NCBI GenBank assembly: GCA_003482695.1 | Contig: DMYC01000333.1 | Location: 1 to 5,428 of the forward strand | DNA from: Clostridiales bacterium UBA8960 | GTDB taxonomy: Bacteria > Bacillota > Clostridia > Peptostreptococcales > Acidaminobacteraceae | Length of the DNA: 5,428 nucleotides | Reading direction: 5' to 3' | Shown here: in pieces, positions 1-5,428 of the stretch | Numbering within the stretch: position 1 is the stretch's first letter | How the letters are laid out: each line of letters starts with the position of its first letter | Position numbers and translations under genes: made by a program | The notes under the pieces: model-generated | The model's input: the letters and a program-made list of their open reading frames with translations, nothing else | Told to the model about the DNA's origin: nothing | Databases searched by the model: none

Positions 1-772
1 GAAACAAAAGCGACAACCTATTTCTATATCGATCTGCCAAATCAAGTTCTTCAACAATCCGTTGATCAAAATAAACCCTGTTGCGGATGCCCGTCAACTT
101 GTCGTGAATGGCAAGATCACTCAGAATTTGATTCTTTAGTTCAAGTTCTTGCGCCAATGCCTTATACTTCGCTTCGCTGGAAATCACAGACATCTGCAAA
201 GCACGCGACTCAGTCACATCTCGTATAATGGAAACCATCTGTATAGGTCGATCTTCCGCATCGTGAATGATGACGCTGTTCGATTCCAATACAAAATGCG
301 TCCCATCTCTTTTAACCCCCTCATACGTGGTTGTGCCATTATTCTCGCCCTCCAGGAGTCTGCGAATATTCGCCCTCATCTGTTCATGATACGACTCGGC
401 GACGAAATCACCGAGCATATAACCGACAGGGGTCTCCTCTTCATCAAAACCGACAATTTCAGACGCCGTCCTCGACGTTATGAGGATCCGCCCGTCCATA
501 TCGGAAATCACCACTGCGTCGGGCGATGCGGTTAAAATCGATTTATATAGCGCTTCACTCGATTTAAGTTGTCGACTTAAATCGATAAGTTCATCTTGCT
601 TGTTGGTGAGCTGCGTATTCACTCTTCTCAAAAACACGATCCAACTGCTGCCCAAAGCTGCCAGGACGACAAATAAACCGACAAACGCAAAAAAGAGCTT
701 ATAATCAATGCCGCTCTGCGAAAACAAACCTGCGACGACAGGCTTCAGCAAAACACTTCCAATTTTATCCAT
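1..772 (-). CDS. PAS-GGDEF protein, probable diguanylate cyclase (3' part missing)
   Basis: This reading frame is open from an ATG at 772 to the window edge (257 complete codons), so the C-terminal part lies outside. In order it shows a short N-terminus, one hydrophobic segment at about residues 25-47, a linker helix rich in Q, L, K and E (about 50-75), and a PAS domain at about 75-190 (SILTASPDAVVISDMDGRI near its start, IIRDVTESRAL at its end). The beginning of a GGDEF domain follows at about 219 (DLAIHDKLTGIRNRVYFD, the usual D-LTG--NR signature). The GGDEF motif itself and any EAL domain are not visible, so cyclase activity is inferred. It would be a membrane-attached c-di-GMP enzyme sensing a signal through PAS. 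The start is set by GAGGT five bases upstream and an in-frame TAG four codons upstream. It follows luxC by 74 bases with no visible terminator, so co-transcription is likely. Confidence 0.88.
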   Translation of the reverse strand, partial: MDKIGSVLLKPVVAGLFSQSGIDYKLFFAFVGLFVVLAALGSSWIVFLRRVNTQLTNKQDELIDLSRQLKSSEALYKSILTASPDAVVISDMDGRILITSRTASEIVGFDEEETPVGYMLGDFVAESYHEQMRANIRRLLEGENNGTTTYEGVKRDGTHFVLESNSVIIHDAEDRPIQMVSIIRDVTESRALQMSVISSEAKYKALAQELELKNQILSDLAIHDKLTGIRNRVYFDQRIVEELDLADRYRNRLSLLF

Positions 773-777
773 CCTCT

Positions 778-782
778 ACCTC
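778..782 (-). promoter_or_regulatory. Ribosome binding site of the PAS-GGDEF gene
   Basis: GAGGT lies five bases before the ATG at 772-770. An in-frame TAG sits between this site and any earlier start, which fixes the start. The site directly follows one copy of an 8-base direct repeat (GGATATGA), with which it shares two bases. Confidence 0.55.
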
Positions 783-802
783 ATATCCCGTTATTCATAT
801 CC
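781..802 (-). repeat. Short direct repeat GGATATGA x2 in the luxC to PAS-GGDEF gap
   Basis: Read on the minus strand, the octamer GGATATGA occurs at 802-795 and again at 788-781, a spacing of 14 bases. The second copy runs into the Shine-Dalgarno site of the PAS-GGDEF gene. It could be a chance repeat in an AT-rich gap, a duplicated ribosome binding region, or a small binding site. Nothing in the sequence decides between these. The rest of the 74-base gap (773-846) shows no hairpin with a T-tract and no convincing promoter. Confidence 0.4.
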
Positions 803-846
803 TGCTATTAATAACAAATGTACCCAAAGTCAGACATTTAAACCAC

Positions 847-2163
847 TTAATCCATTGAAATCAGCTTCATATAACGCCTAAGCGGGTATTCGCCATCGTG
901 TGGTAGCCCGCAATAACTTTTCGACATGTTTTGACCAGACGTGATTCGAACCACACCCGCTTTTAGGAACAACGCCTCAAGGCTTGCCCTTTGAGGCTTA
1001 TCACATAGCAAGGCCATGGTTTGAAGCCTGTTTTTATGCGGCTTAAGATTTTTAAGCACATAAGGCCGAGGCAAACGCTTCACCCAGCAATTCCCAAACT
1101 GGTAAGATAGCGTAAGTTTCATATCGCTATAAGCGATCACACTACACATGTGCGATTTATAGACCCTTTTCTCCATAAAAGCCGATTCAAGCTGCTCTGT
1201 TTGCCGTTCCAATGCTTTTTGCGCCCTAACGCCCACTGGTATATCAGGTCTCGTGTCGCCGTGCATGCGCGTAGCGACGCGGTCCAAAATCAAATGAAAC
1301 CGTTCAGCGAAGCGATAAAGCGCCTCTTGATCGTCGATGCCGATATAGATGCCTTGGCACGAACTACAAAACAACTGCTCCGTGTCACACATGTTAAATG
1401 CGATGCCCTCTAGATCGGCATCGCTTACATTCTCAGGGTCTGCGACATAGGCAAAACTTATTTTGTGCCCCCACTCTATGATTTTCGTATTTGCCGCAGC
1501 GAGCTGTCTAACGGCAGAAATGGCAGCTTCTCCGCCCCATACGACGATCGCATCCGAAACATCTGCCAACAGGCGAATGTTTTCAGTTTCAGATGATGAA
1601 AAATCGAAAACATAAATGTGGTCACCGATTTCTGGGGACAACTCCACAAGTTCTTGCAATATCTGCACAGACAAGCCGTCATCTTCGCTTGGAAGCTTTA
1701 AAATATTGATATTCCCGGTCAGAAGCCCCTCAATTACACTGAAAACGGGGAGTGCGTCGATGTTGCCAGCAGCGATGTGAAGCAAAACACCTAAGGGTTT
1801 CCAGGAATAACGCACCTCATTTTGCTTGTCGAAAGGCTTTAGCGTCCAATCCACCTTGAAGTGGTTCCCGCCATGCTCGAGCTCGAGTTTGAGCCTTGTT
1901 TCAAGGTATTCCCTCGTGAGGAAAGTCCTGATTTCTTCAAGTTCGCGTCTGGCTTTTTCCGGCCCCATGCCGCGTGCGACGAGTAAAGGCAGATGAACGT
2001 CATCACTGATTTTTTTCGAAAGCCGGTCACACGCGTCAAGCGTGCGTTCGACGATCAAGTTGTAATCCGTATTTTCAATCGTTTCGAAAATGTCGTTTTC
2101 CAGATTCGCCAACATATTCAGACTAACAGATCTCGAAATCAATCGCCCTTTAATTAAATTCAT
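847..2163 (-). CDS. luxC: LuxC-type acyl-CoA / acyl-protein reductase (fatty aldehyde forming)
   Basis: The 438-residue product matches the LuxC family (aldehyde dehydrogenase superfamily), whose members are usually around 450-490 residues, so it appears full length. Visible landmarks are HIAAGNIDALP (129-139), TGNINILKLPSEDD (149-162), VVWGGEAA (207-214, nucleotide-binding region), the catalytic cysteine region EQLFCSSCQ with Cys266 as the expected acyl-accepting nucleophile, and the C-terminal family signature DGEYPLRRYMKLIS (423-436). Family members take an acyl group from LuxE or acyl-CoA and reduce it with NADPH to a long-chain aldehyde in the cytoplasm. The ATG at 2163 overlaps the luxE stop in ATGA, and AAGGGG at 2171-2176 lies seven bases before it, so it is the second gene of a luxE-luxC operon. 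The substrate chain length cannot be read from sequence. The symbol denotes family membership and does not imply luminescence. Confidence 0.9.
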   Translation of the reverse strand: MNLIKGRLISRSVSLNMLANLENDIFETIENTDYNLIVERTLDACDRLSKKISDDVHLPLLVARGMGPEKARRELEEIRTFLTREYLETRLKLELEHGGNHFKVDWTLKPFDKQNEVRYSWKPLGVLLHIAAGNIDALPVFSVIEGLLTGNINILKLPSEDDGLSVQILQELVELSPEIGDHIYVFDFSSSETENIRLLADVSDAIVVWGGEAAISAVRQLAAANTKIIEWGHKISFAYVADPENVSDADLEGIAFNMCDTEQLFCSSCQGIYIGIDDQEALYRFAERFHLILDRVATRMHGDTRPDIPVGVRAQKALERQTEQLESAFMEKRVYKSHMCSVIAYSDMKLTLSYQFGNCWVKRLPRPYVLKNLKPHKNRLQTMALLCDKPQRASLEALFLKAGVVRITSGQNMSKSYCGLPHDGEYPLRRYMKLISMD

Positions 2164-3278
2164 CGGTTTGCCCCTTCCATCCGCTCTGCAGCTTCAACAG
2201 CGCACGTTTTAATCTGAGTCACCCCTGCACGTGCAACCCATCTAAAATAATCAGCCTCAAGTCCGCACGTGCAAGGTGTTTTACGATGGTCATAAAATAT
2301 GGCCAGATCATCGGTCGCAACCGAAACAAGTGGCATGCTGCCAACAAGTGGCGACACAAAATTGAGGATGCCGGTTACGCCTGGCTCAACAGGTTCGAAT
2401 GTTATGACATCTCTGATGATGACTCTGCTGTAACACGGGATATGAAAATGGCCATATGTGCACTTTAAATATGGCAATGGGTGTTCCACTGCACTGAAAA
2501 ACTCATGACAATTCTCGCGTGGGATGCCCAAATACTCGTCCACCATTTTATAGAGTGTTTCAGGGTCGATCGCATCATCTGTAAACTGTTTCCACCCACC
2601 GCCAAGTATCACTTTCGAATTTTTATGCAGCCTCAGTTTGATGCCATTTTCTTTAAGTTCACAGACGAGATAATATAGATACGATGGGAATCCGACAAAT
2701 CGAACGGGAAACGGCATAGCCGCAAACCTTTTCAAAGCTTTTTCAACGCCACCTATGTTTAATGTGTAATCCGTCCCCGTATCTTTCATCACATACACTC
2801 TGCTTATTGCAGGGGCAAATTTGGTGACGCCAAATGCGGTTTTGATGGCACCAGCTTCGTTGTGTTTGCTTGGTTCATATCCGAGTACAATATAGTTCGT
2901 CGGCATACCCGATATGAGCTTATGATAACTAAAGAAACGGTATGCCATAATCAATCCGGTTCGATAACTCTCGTGATCAAAGGCCAATTGACTTTGCAAG
3001 CCTTTCGTGCCTGATGATGTTGCCTTGACTTTCACTTCATCTGGATTTAGGGTGATGATGTTGTTGCGTTTAAAGAATAGTGAGGTCAAGACGGGAATTT
3101 TATGTAAATCCGCTTCAGATAAGAGCGCTTCTTCCTGAAAATTTGACATGTTAAGGATTGCCTCGTAAGTGCTGTTTGACGTACGCTGGTTCTTGATATT
3201 GTCACGAACACATTTAAGGAAAAAACCATCCTCTCCACGAAATATATATGGGTTTTTTCCGGAATATAGTTGTCTCAT
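2160..3278 (-). CDS. luxE: LuxE-type acyl-protein synthetase (fatty acid activating subunit)
   Basis: This 372-residue product belongs to the LuxE acyl-protein synthetase family (ANL-like adenylating enzymes) and is of normal length. From the ATG at 3278 it shows the phosphate-binding loop ATSSGTKG (86-93), GGGWK (226-230), the conserved block EFFSAVEHPLPY (259-270), NFVSPLVGSMPLVSVATDDL (306-325), a CTCG pair (336-339) and a cysteine near the C-terminus (Cys359 in QIKTCAVEAA). The last matches the place where characterised LuxE proteins carry the acyl group. The known role is ATP-dependent activation of a fatty acid, capture as a thioester, and transfer to LuxC. A GTG two codons earlier (3284) is possible, but GGCGG at 3284-3288 would touch it, whereas it sits five bases before the ATG. 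The usual GRxG near the C-terminus reads ARAG here. No luxD or luciferase gene accompanies it in the window. Confidence 0.9.
   Translation of the reverse strand: MRQLYSGKNPYIFRGEDGFFLKCVRDNIKNQRTSNSTYEAILNMSNFQEEALLSEADLHKIPVLTSLFFKRNNIITLNPDEVKVKATSSGTKGLQSQLAFDHESYRTGLIMAYRFFSYHKLISGMPTNYIVLGYEPSKHNEAGAIKTAFGVTKFAPAISRVYVMKDTGTDYTLNIGGVEKALKRFAAMPFPVRFVGFPSYLYYLVCELKENGIKLRLHKNSKVILGGGWKQFTDDAIDPETLYKMVDEYLGIPRENCHEFFSAVEHPLPYLKCTYGHFHIPCYSRVIIRDVITFEPVEPGVTGILNFVSPLVGSMPLVSVATDDLAIFYDHRKTPCTCGLEADYFRWVARAGVTQIKTCAVEAAERMEGANR
2171..2176 (-). promoter_or_regulatory. Ribosome binding site of luxC, inside the end of luxE
   Basis: AAGGGG lies seven bases before the luxC ATG and within the last codons of luxE. 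Together with the ATGA stop/start overlap this supports both re-initiation by ribosomes finishing luxE and direct loading, which would keep the two partner proteins in proportion. Confidence 0.6.
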
Positions 3279-3281
3279 AAG

Positions 3282-3288
3282 CACCGCC
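3282..3288 (-). promoter_or_regulatory. Ribosome binding site deciding the luxE start
   Basis: GGCGGTG is a one-mismatch version of GGAGGTG, and its core GGCGG ends five bases before the ATG at 3278-3276. The alternative GTG start at 3284-3282 is part of this same stretch and would have no spacing, so the ATG is preferred. Confidence 0.6.
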
Positions 3289-3322
3289 GATCATCACTCA
3301 AATGCGTTATTGGGTTATTATG

Positions 3323-3352
3323 ATTATATCACTGTTATGGTGAAAATGCGAA
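3323..3352 (-). promoter_or_regulatory. Vegetative (SigA-type) promoter of the luxE-luxC operon, extended -10
   Basis: On the minus strand a perfect TATAAT (3328-3323) is preceded by TG one base away, giving the extended -10 TGATATAAT. Eighteen bases further upstream is TTCGCA (3352-3347), a 4 of 6 match to the -35 consensus. The expected start of transcription is near 3316, leaving a leader of about 38 bases before luxE, too short for a riboswitch. The -35 element lies in the T-rich tail of the preceding terminator. Presence is inferred from consensus only. Confidence 0.72.
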
Positions 3353-3378
3353 AAGAAGTCACCCATAAAGGTGACTTC
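3351..3378 (-). terminator. Intrinsic terminator after the lipoprotein gene
   Basis: Minus-strand reading gives GAAGTCACC, loop TTTATG, GGTGACTTC, then TTTT followed by CGCATTTT. The 9-base-pair stem is perfect, and it begins 27 bases after the TAA of the lipoprotein gene. There is no T-run on the plus-strand side, so it acts leftward. It separates the lipoprotein gene from the luxE-luxC unit, which has its own promoter immediately after. Confidence 0.85.
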
Positions 3379-3405
3379 AATAATTCGGCTCACTTATTCG
3401 ACTTT

Positions 3406-4443
3406 TTAACCTTCAATTTCATTGATCCGCTCATATTGTATCGTTACATAATAGTTCAATAACATGTCCGCATATAAGGTTTCGTAAACTTGTTGAGTCA
3501 AGATGTCTTCCACGAGGATGCTCTCATCGCGGTAAGGCTGCTTCTTAAGCATGTAAACTGTAAAAATGCCATCATCCAGATTGCTTGATACATAAGTGGC
3601 ACCGACTTTTGCGTCCTCACTGAATGCCCATGTGAGAAATGCATCATTTTCATCATATGGGATGCTGTTGTACTCAATGTCCTCTATTGTCAGTTCAGCA
3701 TCCATTTTTTTGACCGCTTCATGGAACTCTGCCTCTGTAACTGCAAGTCCTAGCAGCTCCGCTTTTTCTAGTGCAAGTGCGGTCGACATGTCACTGTCAT
3801 GGCCACCTTTAAATTGATAGACTAGGTAGTCGATGACGCTTAGCTGGTTTGCATTGTCCAAATAATATGCCTCAATTTCGTCTTCAGAGATTTCTATGTC
3901 GGAAAGTATCACAGCGTAAGCTTTATATGCCAGTGTGGTCTTGGTGATGAAGCTTTCATATTCCGCAATCGTGAGGTTTGAGCCGTATATCGCTTTGAGG
4001 TATTCGTCTGCGGTCTTGTAGCCCGCATTTTTCGCGTCGTCTTGAATCGAGGCGATTTCGGCTGATACATTTGACAGGTCATTTTCGTCTAGCTGTATGC
4101 CTCTTTTTTTGGCTTCTTCACAAAAGATGAGGAAGTCTTCCGCGTAGTAGATTGCTTGATCCATTAGGTAATCAAACCACGACTGATTCTCATCATAAGC
4201 CTGTTCCTTCAAGGAGGTCTGTGGGTCAAGGCCCATCAATGTCAAATAGGATGCGCCCTGATCATAAACATATTGGTACAAATAAGTCATTTCATTTTTA
4301 GTAAATCCAAAGTTGTCTGAGTAGACAATGTGGACAGGGGGTTCTGCGCTACCGGATTCGTTCGTATTTTGAACGGTTCCGGTACAGGCGGCTAAGGTAA
4401 AGATGAGAAAGATTGATAGAGCGATCGTCAGTATTTTCTTCAT
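3406..4443 (-). CDS. Secreted lipoprotein with SurA/PrsA-like foldase architecture
   Basis: The product is 345 residues from the ATG at 4443, which has AAAGGA seven bases upstream. It starts with a lipoprotein signal peptide: MKK, a hydrophobic stretch (about 4-18) and the lipobox LAAC with Cys20 as the lipid-modified residue. The mature protein should sit on the outer face of the membrane. A low-complexity linker (21-35) is followed by a helical region (about 45-195) like the SurA N-terminal chaperone domain, ending in EISEDEIEAYYLDN. A segment (about 200-302) then aligns in pattern with a parvulin rotamase: SVIDYLVYQF where families often have a (V)RHIL-like strand, and AFSEDAKVGA...DGIFTVYMLKK like the closing strands. 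The rotamase histidines are not evident, so isomerase activity is doubtful. The likely role is folding or holding exported proteins. An upstream in-frame extension to 4560 would run through a terminator and is rejected. It stands alone between two terminators. Confidence 0.72.
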   Translation of the reverse strand: MKKILTIALSIFLIFTLAACTGTVQNTNESGSAEPPVHIVYSDNFGFTKNEMTYLYQYVYDQGASYLTLMGLDPQTSLKEQAYDENQSWFDYLMDQAIYYAEDFLIFCEEAKKRGIQLDENDLSNVSAEIASIQDDAKNAGYKTADEYLKAIYGSNLTIAEYESFITKTTLAYKAYAVILSDIEISEDEIEAYYLDNANQLSVIDYLVYQFKGGHDSDMSTALALEKAELLGLAVTEAEFHEAVKKMDAELTIEDIEYNSIPYDENDAFLTWAFSEDAKVGATYVSSNLDDGIFTVYMLKKQPYRDESILVEDILTQQVYETLYADMLLNYYVTIQYERINEIEG

Positions 4444-4450
4444 TTGGATA

Positions 4451-4456
4451 TCCTTT
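4451..4456 (-). promoter_or_regulatory. Ribosome binding site deciding the lipoprotein start
   Basis: AAAGGA ends seven bases before the ATG at 4443-4441, which begins a textbook lipoprotein signal peptide. This settles the start 39 codons downstream of the longest possible open frame. Confidence 0.7.
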
Positions 4457-4522
4457 CGTTCTATTTGTATTTGTTTATGGCTAAAAACAGTATGACGTAT
4501 AGAGCTTAAATCAACCTTAAAT

Positions 4523-4560
4523 GAAAAAAGATTGTCCCGTGAAATTTCTTTCACTGACAA
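4523..4560 (-). terminator. Intrinsic terminator after the GGDEF gene
   Basis: Minus-strand reading gives an outer stem TTGTC/GACAA, a small internal loop (A opposite GG), an inner stem GTGAAA/TTTCAC and loop GAAA. The hairpin occupies 4532-4560 and is followed by TCTTTTTTC (4531-4523). It begins 40 bases after the TAA of the GGDEF gene. The imperfect stem makes it weaker than the terminator after the lipoprotein gene, but the six-T run is good. Confidence 0.75.
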
Positions 4561-4600
4561 CCTTTGTGTTTTTTGCTTTGTGTGTTGCTTTGTACTTCAC

Positions 4601-5347
4601 TTAATGTTCATCGTAGATAACGGTCATATTTTTGCCCGAATGTTTGGCTTCGTATAGTGCTTTATCTGCGTTGCGCAGTGCGACGTTGATCGGCGTTCCC
4701 GGCTTTATTTCAATAATCCCCGAACTGATGGTGAATGGTATCTTCTCACCTTCATAATTGAGGTCGCATGAAGCGATAATCTGCTTTAATCGTTCCAGAT
4801 AATGAATGGCACCAGGAATATCCAAATCCGTTAGTAAAAAAGCGAATTCTTCTCCGCCAAGCCTGCCGAGTATATCGCCTTTACGAGAGCTCGCACGCGC
4901 CACTTCCCCAAACACCTCGAGAATCATGTCGCCACATGCATGACCATGTTTATCGTTGATGGCTTTAAAATCATCAAAGTCAATCGCGACGATACATACG
5001 GGTCTCACATGTCTCTCAAGTTGCAGGACGATCACTTCGGATTGCTCCATAAATGACCTTCTCGTTAAAAGACCTGTCAATGTGTCATAAGTCGCAAGTT
5101 GTCGCATTTCCTTCTCGAGTTTGTCAATTTTTAAAATCAACTGAATAAAAGGGAGAATCACGATCGGCCCTACGAGTAGAGAAATGACCACCGTCATGGC
5201 TGCTGTATATTTTATGTTCAAATCTATGCCTATGCTTAAGAAAGCAAGCCATATGAGGGTTGCTGCCACAAGAGATAATATCATTCCAAACAGAGTAAAA
5301 ATTACCGTCGATTTCAGTTTTCCGTTTTTTTCTATAAAGTGTTTCAT
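4601..5347 (-). CDS. Membrane GGDEF protein, probable diguanylate cyclase
   Basis: The 248-residue product (ATG at 5347) has two hydrophobic segments at about 13-37 and 48-72, a short linker helix (KIDKLEKEMRQL, 73-84) and a complete GGDEF domain to the C-terminus. Seen in the domain are YDTLTGLLTRRSF (87-99), the metal-binding IDFDDFKAIND (122-132), RKGD (155-158) five residues ahead of the active-site motif as in the allosteric inhibition site (RxxD), GGEEF (164-168), and NADKALYEAKHSGKN (226-240). All residues expected for a working enzyme are present, so it should join two GTP into c-di-GMP at the membrane, with product feedback inhibition. There is no recognisable sensor domain beyond the two membrane helices. 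The longest frame starts at a TTG (5359), but GGAGG at 5353-5357, which overlaps that TTG, sits five bases before the ATG, so the ATG is used. It has its own promoter and terminator. Confidence 0.93.
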   Translation of the reverse strand: MKHFIEKNGKLKSTVIFTLFGMILSLVAATLIWLAFLSIGIDLNIKYTAAMTVVISLLVGPIVILPFIQLILKIDKLEKEMRQLATYDTLTGLLTRRSFMEQSEVIVLQLERHVRPVCIVAIDFDDFKAINDKHGHACGDMILEVFGEVARASSRKGDILGRLGGEEFAFLLTDLDIPGAIHYLERLKQIIASCDLNYEGEKIPFTISSGIIEIKPGTPINVALRNADKALYEAKHSGKNMTVIYDEH

Positions 5348-5350
5348 TGA

Positions 5351-5357
5351 CCCCTCC
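5351..5357 (-). promoter_or_regulatory. Ribosome binding site deciding the GGDEF gene start
   Basis: GGAGGGG is a near-perfect anti-16S match; its core GGAGG ends five bases before the ATG at 5347-5345. The in-frame TTG at 5359 overlaps this site and so cannot be the start. Confidence 0.8.
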
Positions 5358-5377
5358 AAGAAAAACCATGCTTTTAT

Positions 5378-5386
5378 ATTTTATCA
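5378..5386 (-). promoter_or_regulatory. Probable extended -10 promoter element of the GGDEF gene
   Basis: Minus-strand TGATAAAAT is an extended -10 (TG, one base, then TAAAAT, a 5 of 6 match). No good -35 hexamer is found 16-18 bases upstream, which is tolerable for extended -10 promoters. Transcription would start near 5371, leaving a leader of about 24 bases. The remaining bases to the window edge (5387-5428) are AT-rich with two CCGG palindromes and no recognisable gene. Confidence 0.5.
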
Positions 5387-5428
5387 CAGATAGTCCGGAA
5401 GTCCTATATTTTTTTAAAAATAACCGGT

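Noticed and set aside
149..704. Plus-strand open frames of 128 and 74 codons
   Set aside because: They lie opposite the PAS-GGDEF gene, whose frame runs unbroken with clear domain motifs; the plus-strand products show no family pattern.
1150..1413. Plus-strand open frame of 87 codons within luxC
   Set aside because: Shadow of luxC, which has strong family motifs across exactly this stretch.
2286..2678. Plus-strand open frames of 60 and 65 codons within luxE
   Set aside because: Shadows of luxE; no motif, and the opposite strand carries conserved LuxE blocks.
4487..4514. Possible promoter for the lipoprotein gene (TTGATT, 16 bases, TACTGT)
   Set aside because: The -35 matches 4 of 6 and the -10 only 3 of 6. 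A promoter is expected in 4444-4522 because a terminator precedes it, but I cannot place it with confidence.
4444..4560. 39-codon N-terminal extension of the lipoprotein frame
   Set aside because: It would translate through the terminator hairpin of the preceding gene and bury the signal peptide; the internal ATG has a good ribosome binding site and lipoprotein signal.
4444..4600. Possible c-di-GMP riboswitch in the gap before the lipoprotein gene
   Set aside because: Considered because of the neighbouring GGDEF genes. The gap holds a terminator and an AT-rich leader, and none of the conserved GEMM core is recognisable.
5387..5428. AT-rich inverted repeat and CCGG palindromes at the right edge
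   Set aside because: TATTTTT/AAAAATA pairing is too AT-rich for a convincing terminator, and the two CCGG sites are too short to mean anything without the sequence beyond the edge.

Overview
All five recognisable genes in this window lie on the minus strand, so transcription runs leftward from the right edge. Strong purine-rich Shine-Dalgarno sites, two intrinsic terminators, a PrsA/SurA-type lipoprotein and moderate-to-low GC suggest a Gram-positive bacterium, probably an anaerobic member of the Clostridia/Bacillota. That placement is inferred from style, not from a marker gene, and I cannot name a genus.

Right part (5428 to 4523): a complete membrane-anchored GGDEF protein (5347 to 4601), with an extended -10 promoter in front and an intrinsic hairpin terminator behind. 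Middle part (4443 to 3351): a secreted lipoprotein with a SurA/PrsA-like architecture, also closed by a clear intrinsic terminator. Left part (3352 to 1): a fresh promoter with a perfect extended -10 (TGATATAAT), then a LuxE-type acyl-protein synthetase (3278 to 2160) and a LuxC-type acyl-CoA/acyl-protein reductase (2163 to 847), translationally coupled by an ATGA overlap. After 74 bases with no visible terminator comes a PAS-GGDEF protein whose catalytic half is cut off by the window edge.

LuxE and LuxC together form the core of a fatty acid reductase: LuxE activates a fatty acid as acyl-AMP and holds it on a cysteine, and LuxC receives the acyl group and reduces it with NADPH to a fatty aldehyde. 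No luciferase (luxA/luxB) or acyl-transferase (luxD) gene is present here, so the aldehyde is unlikely to serve light production on this evidence. The striking point is context: the pair sits between two cyclic-di-GMP synthesis genes and is probably co-transcribed with one of them. A functional link between aldehyde or lipid metabolism and c-di-GMP signalling is a hypothesis, not something the sequence proves.
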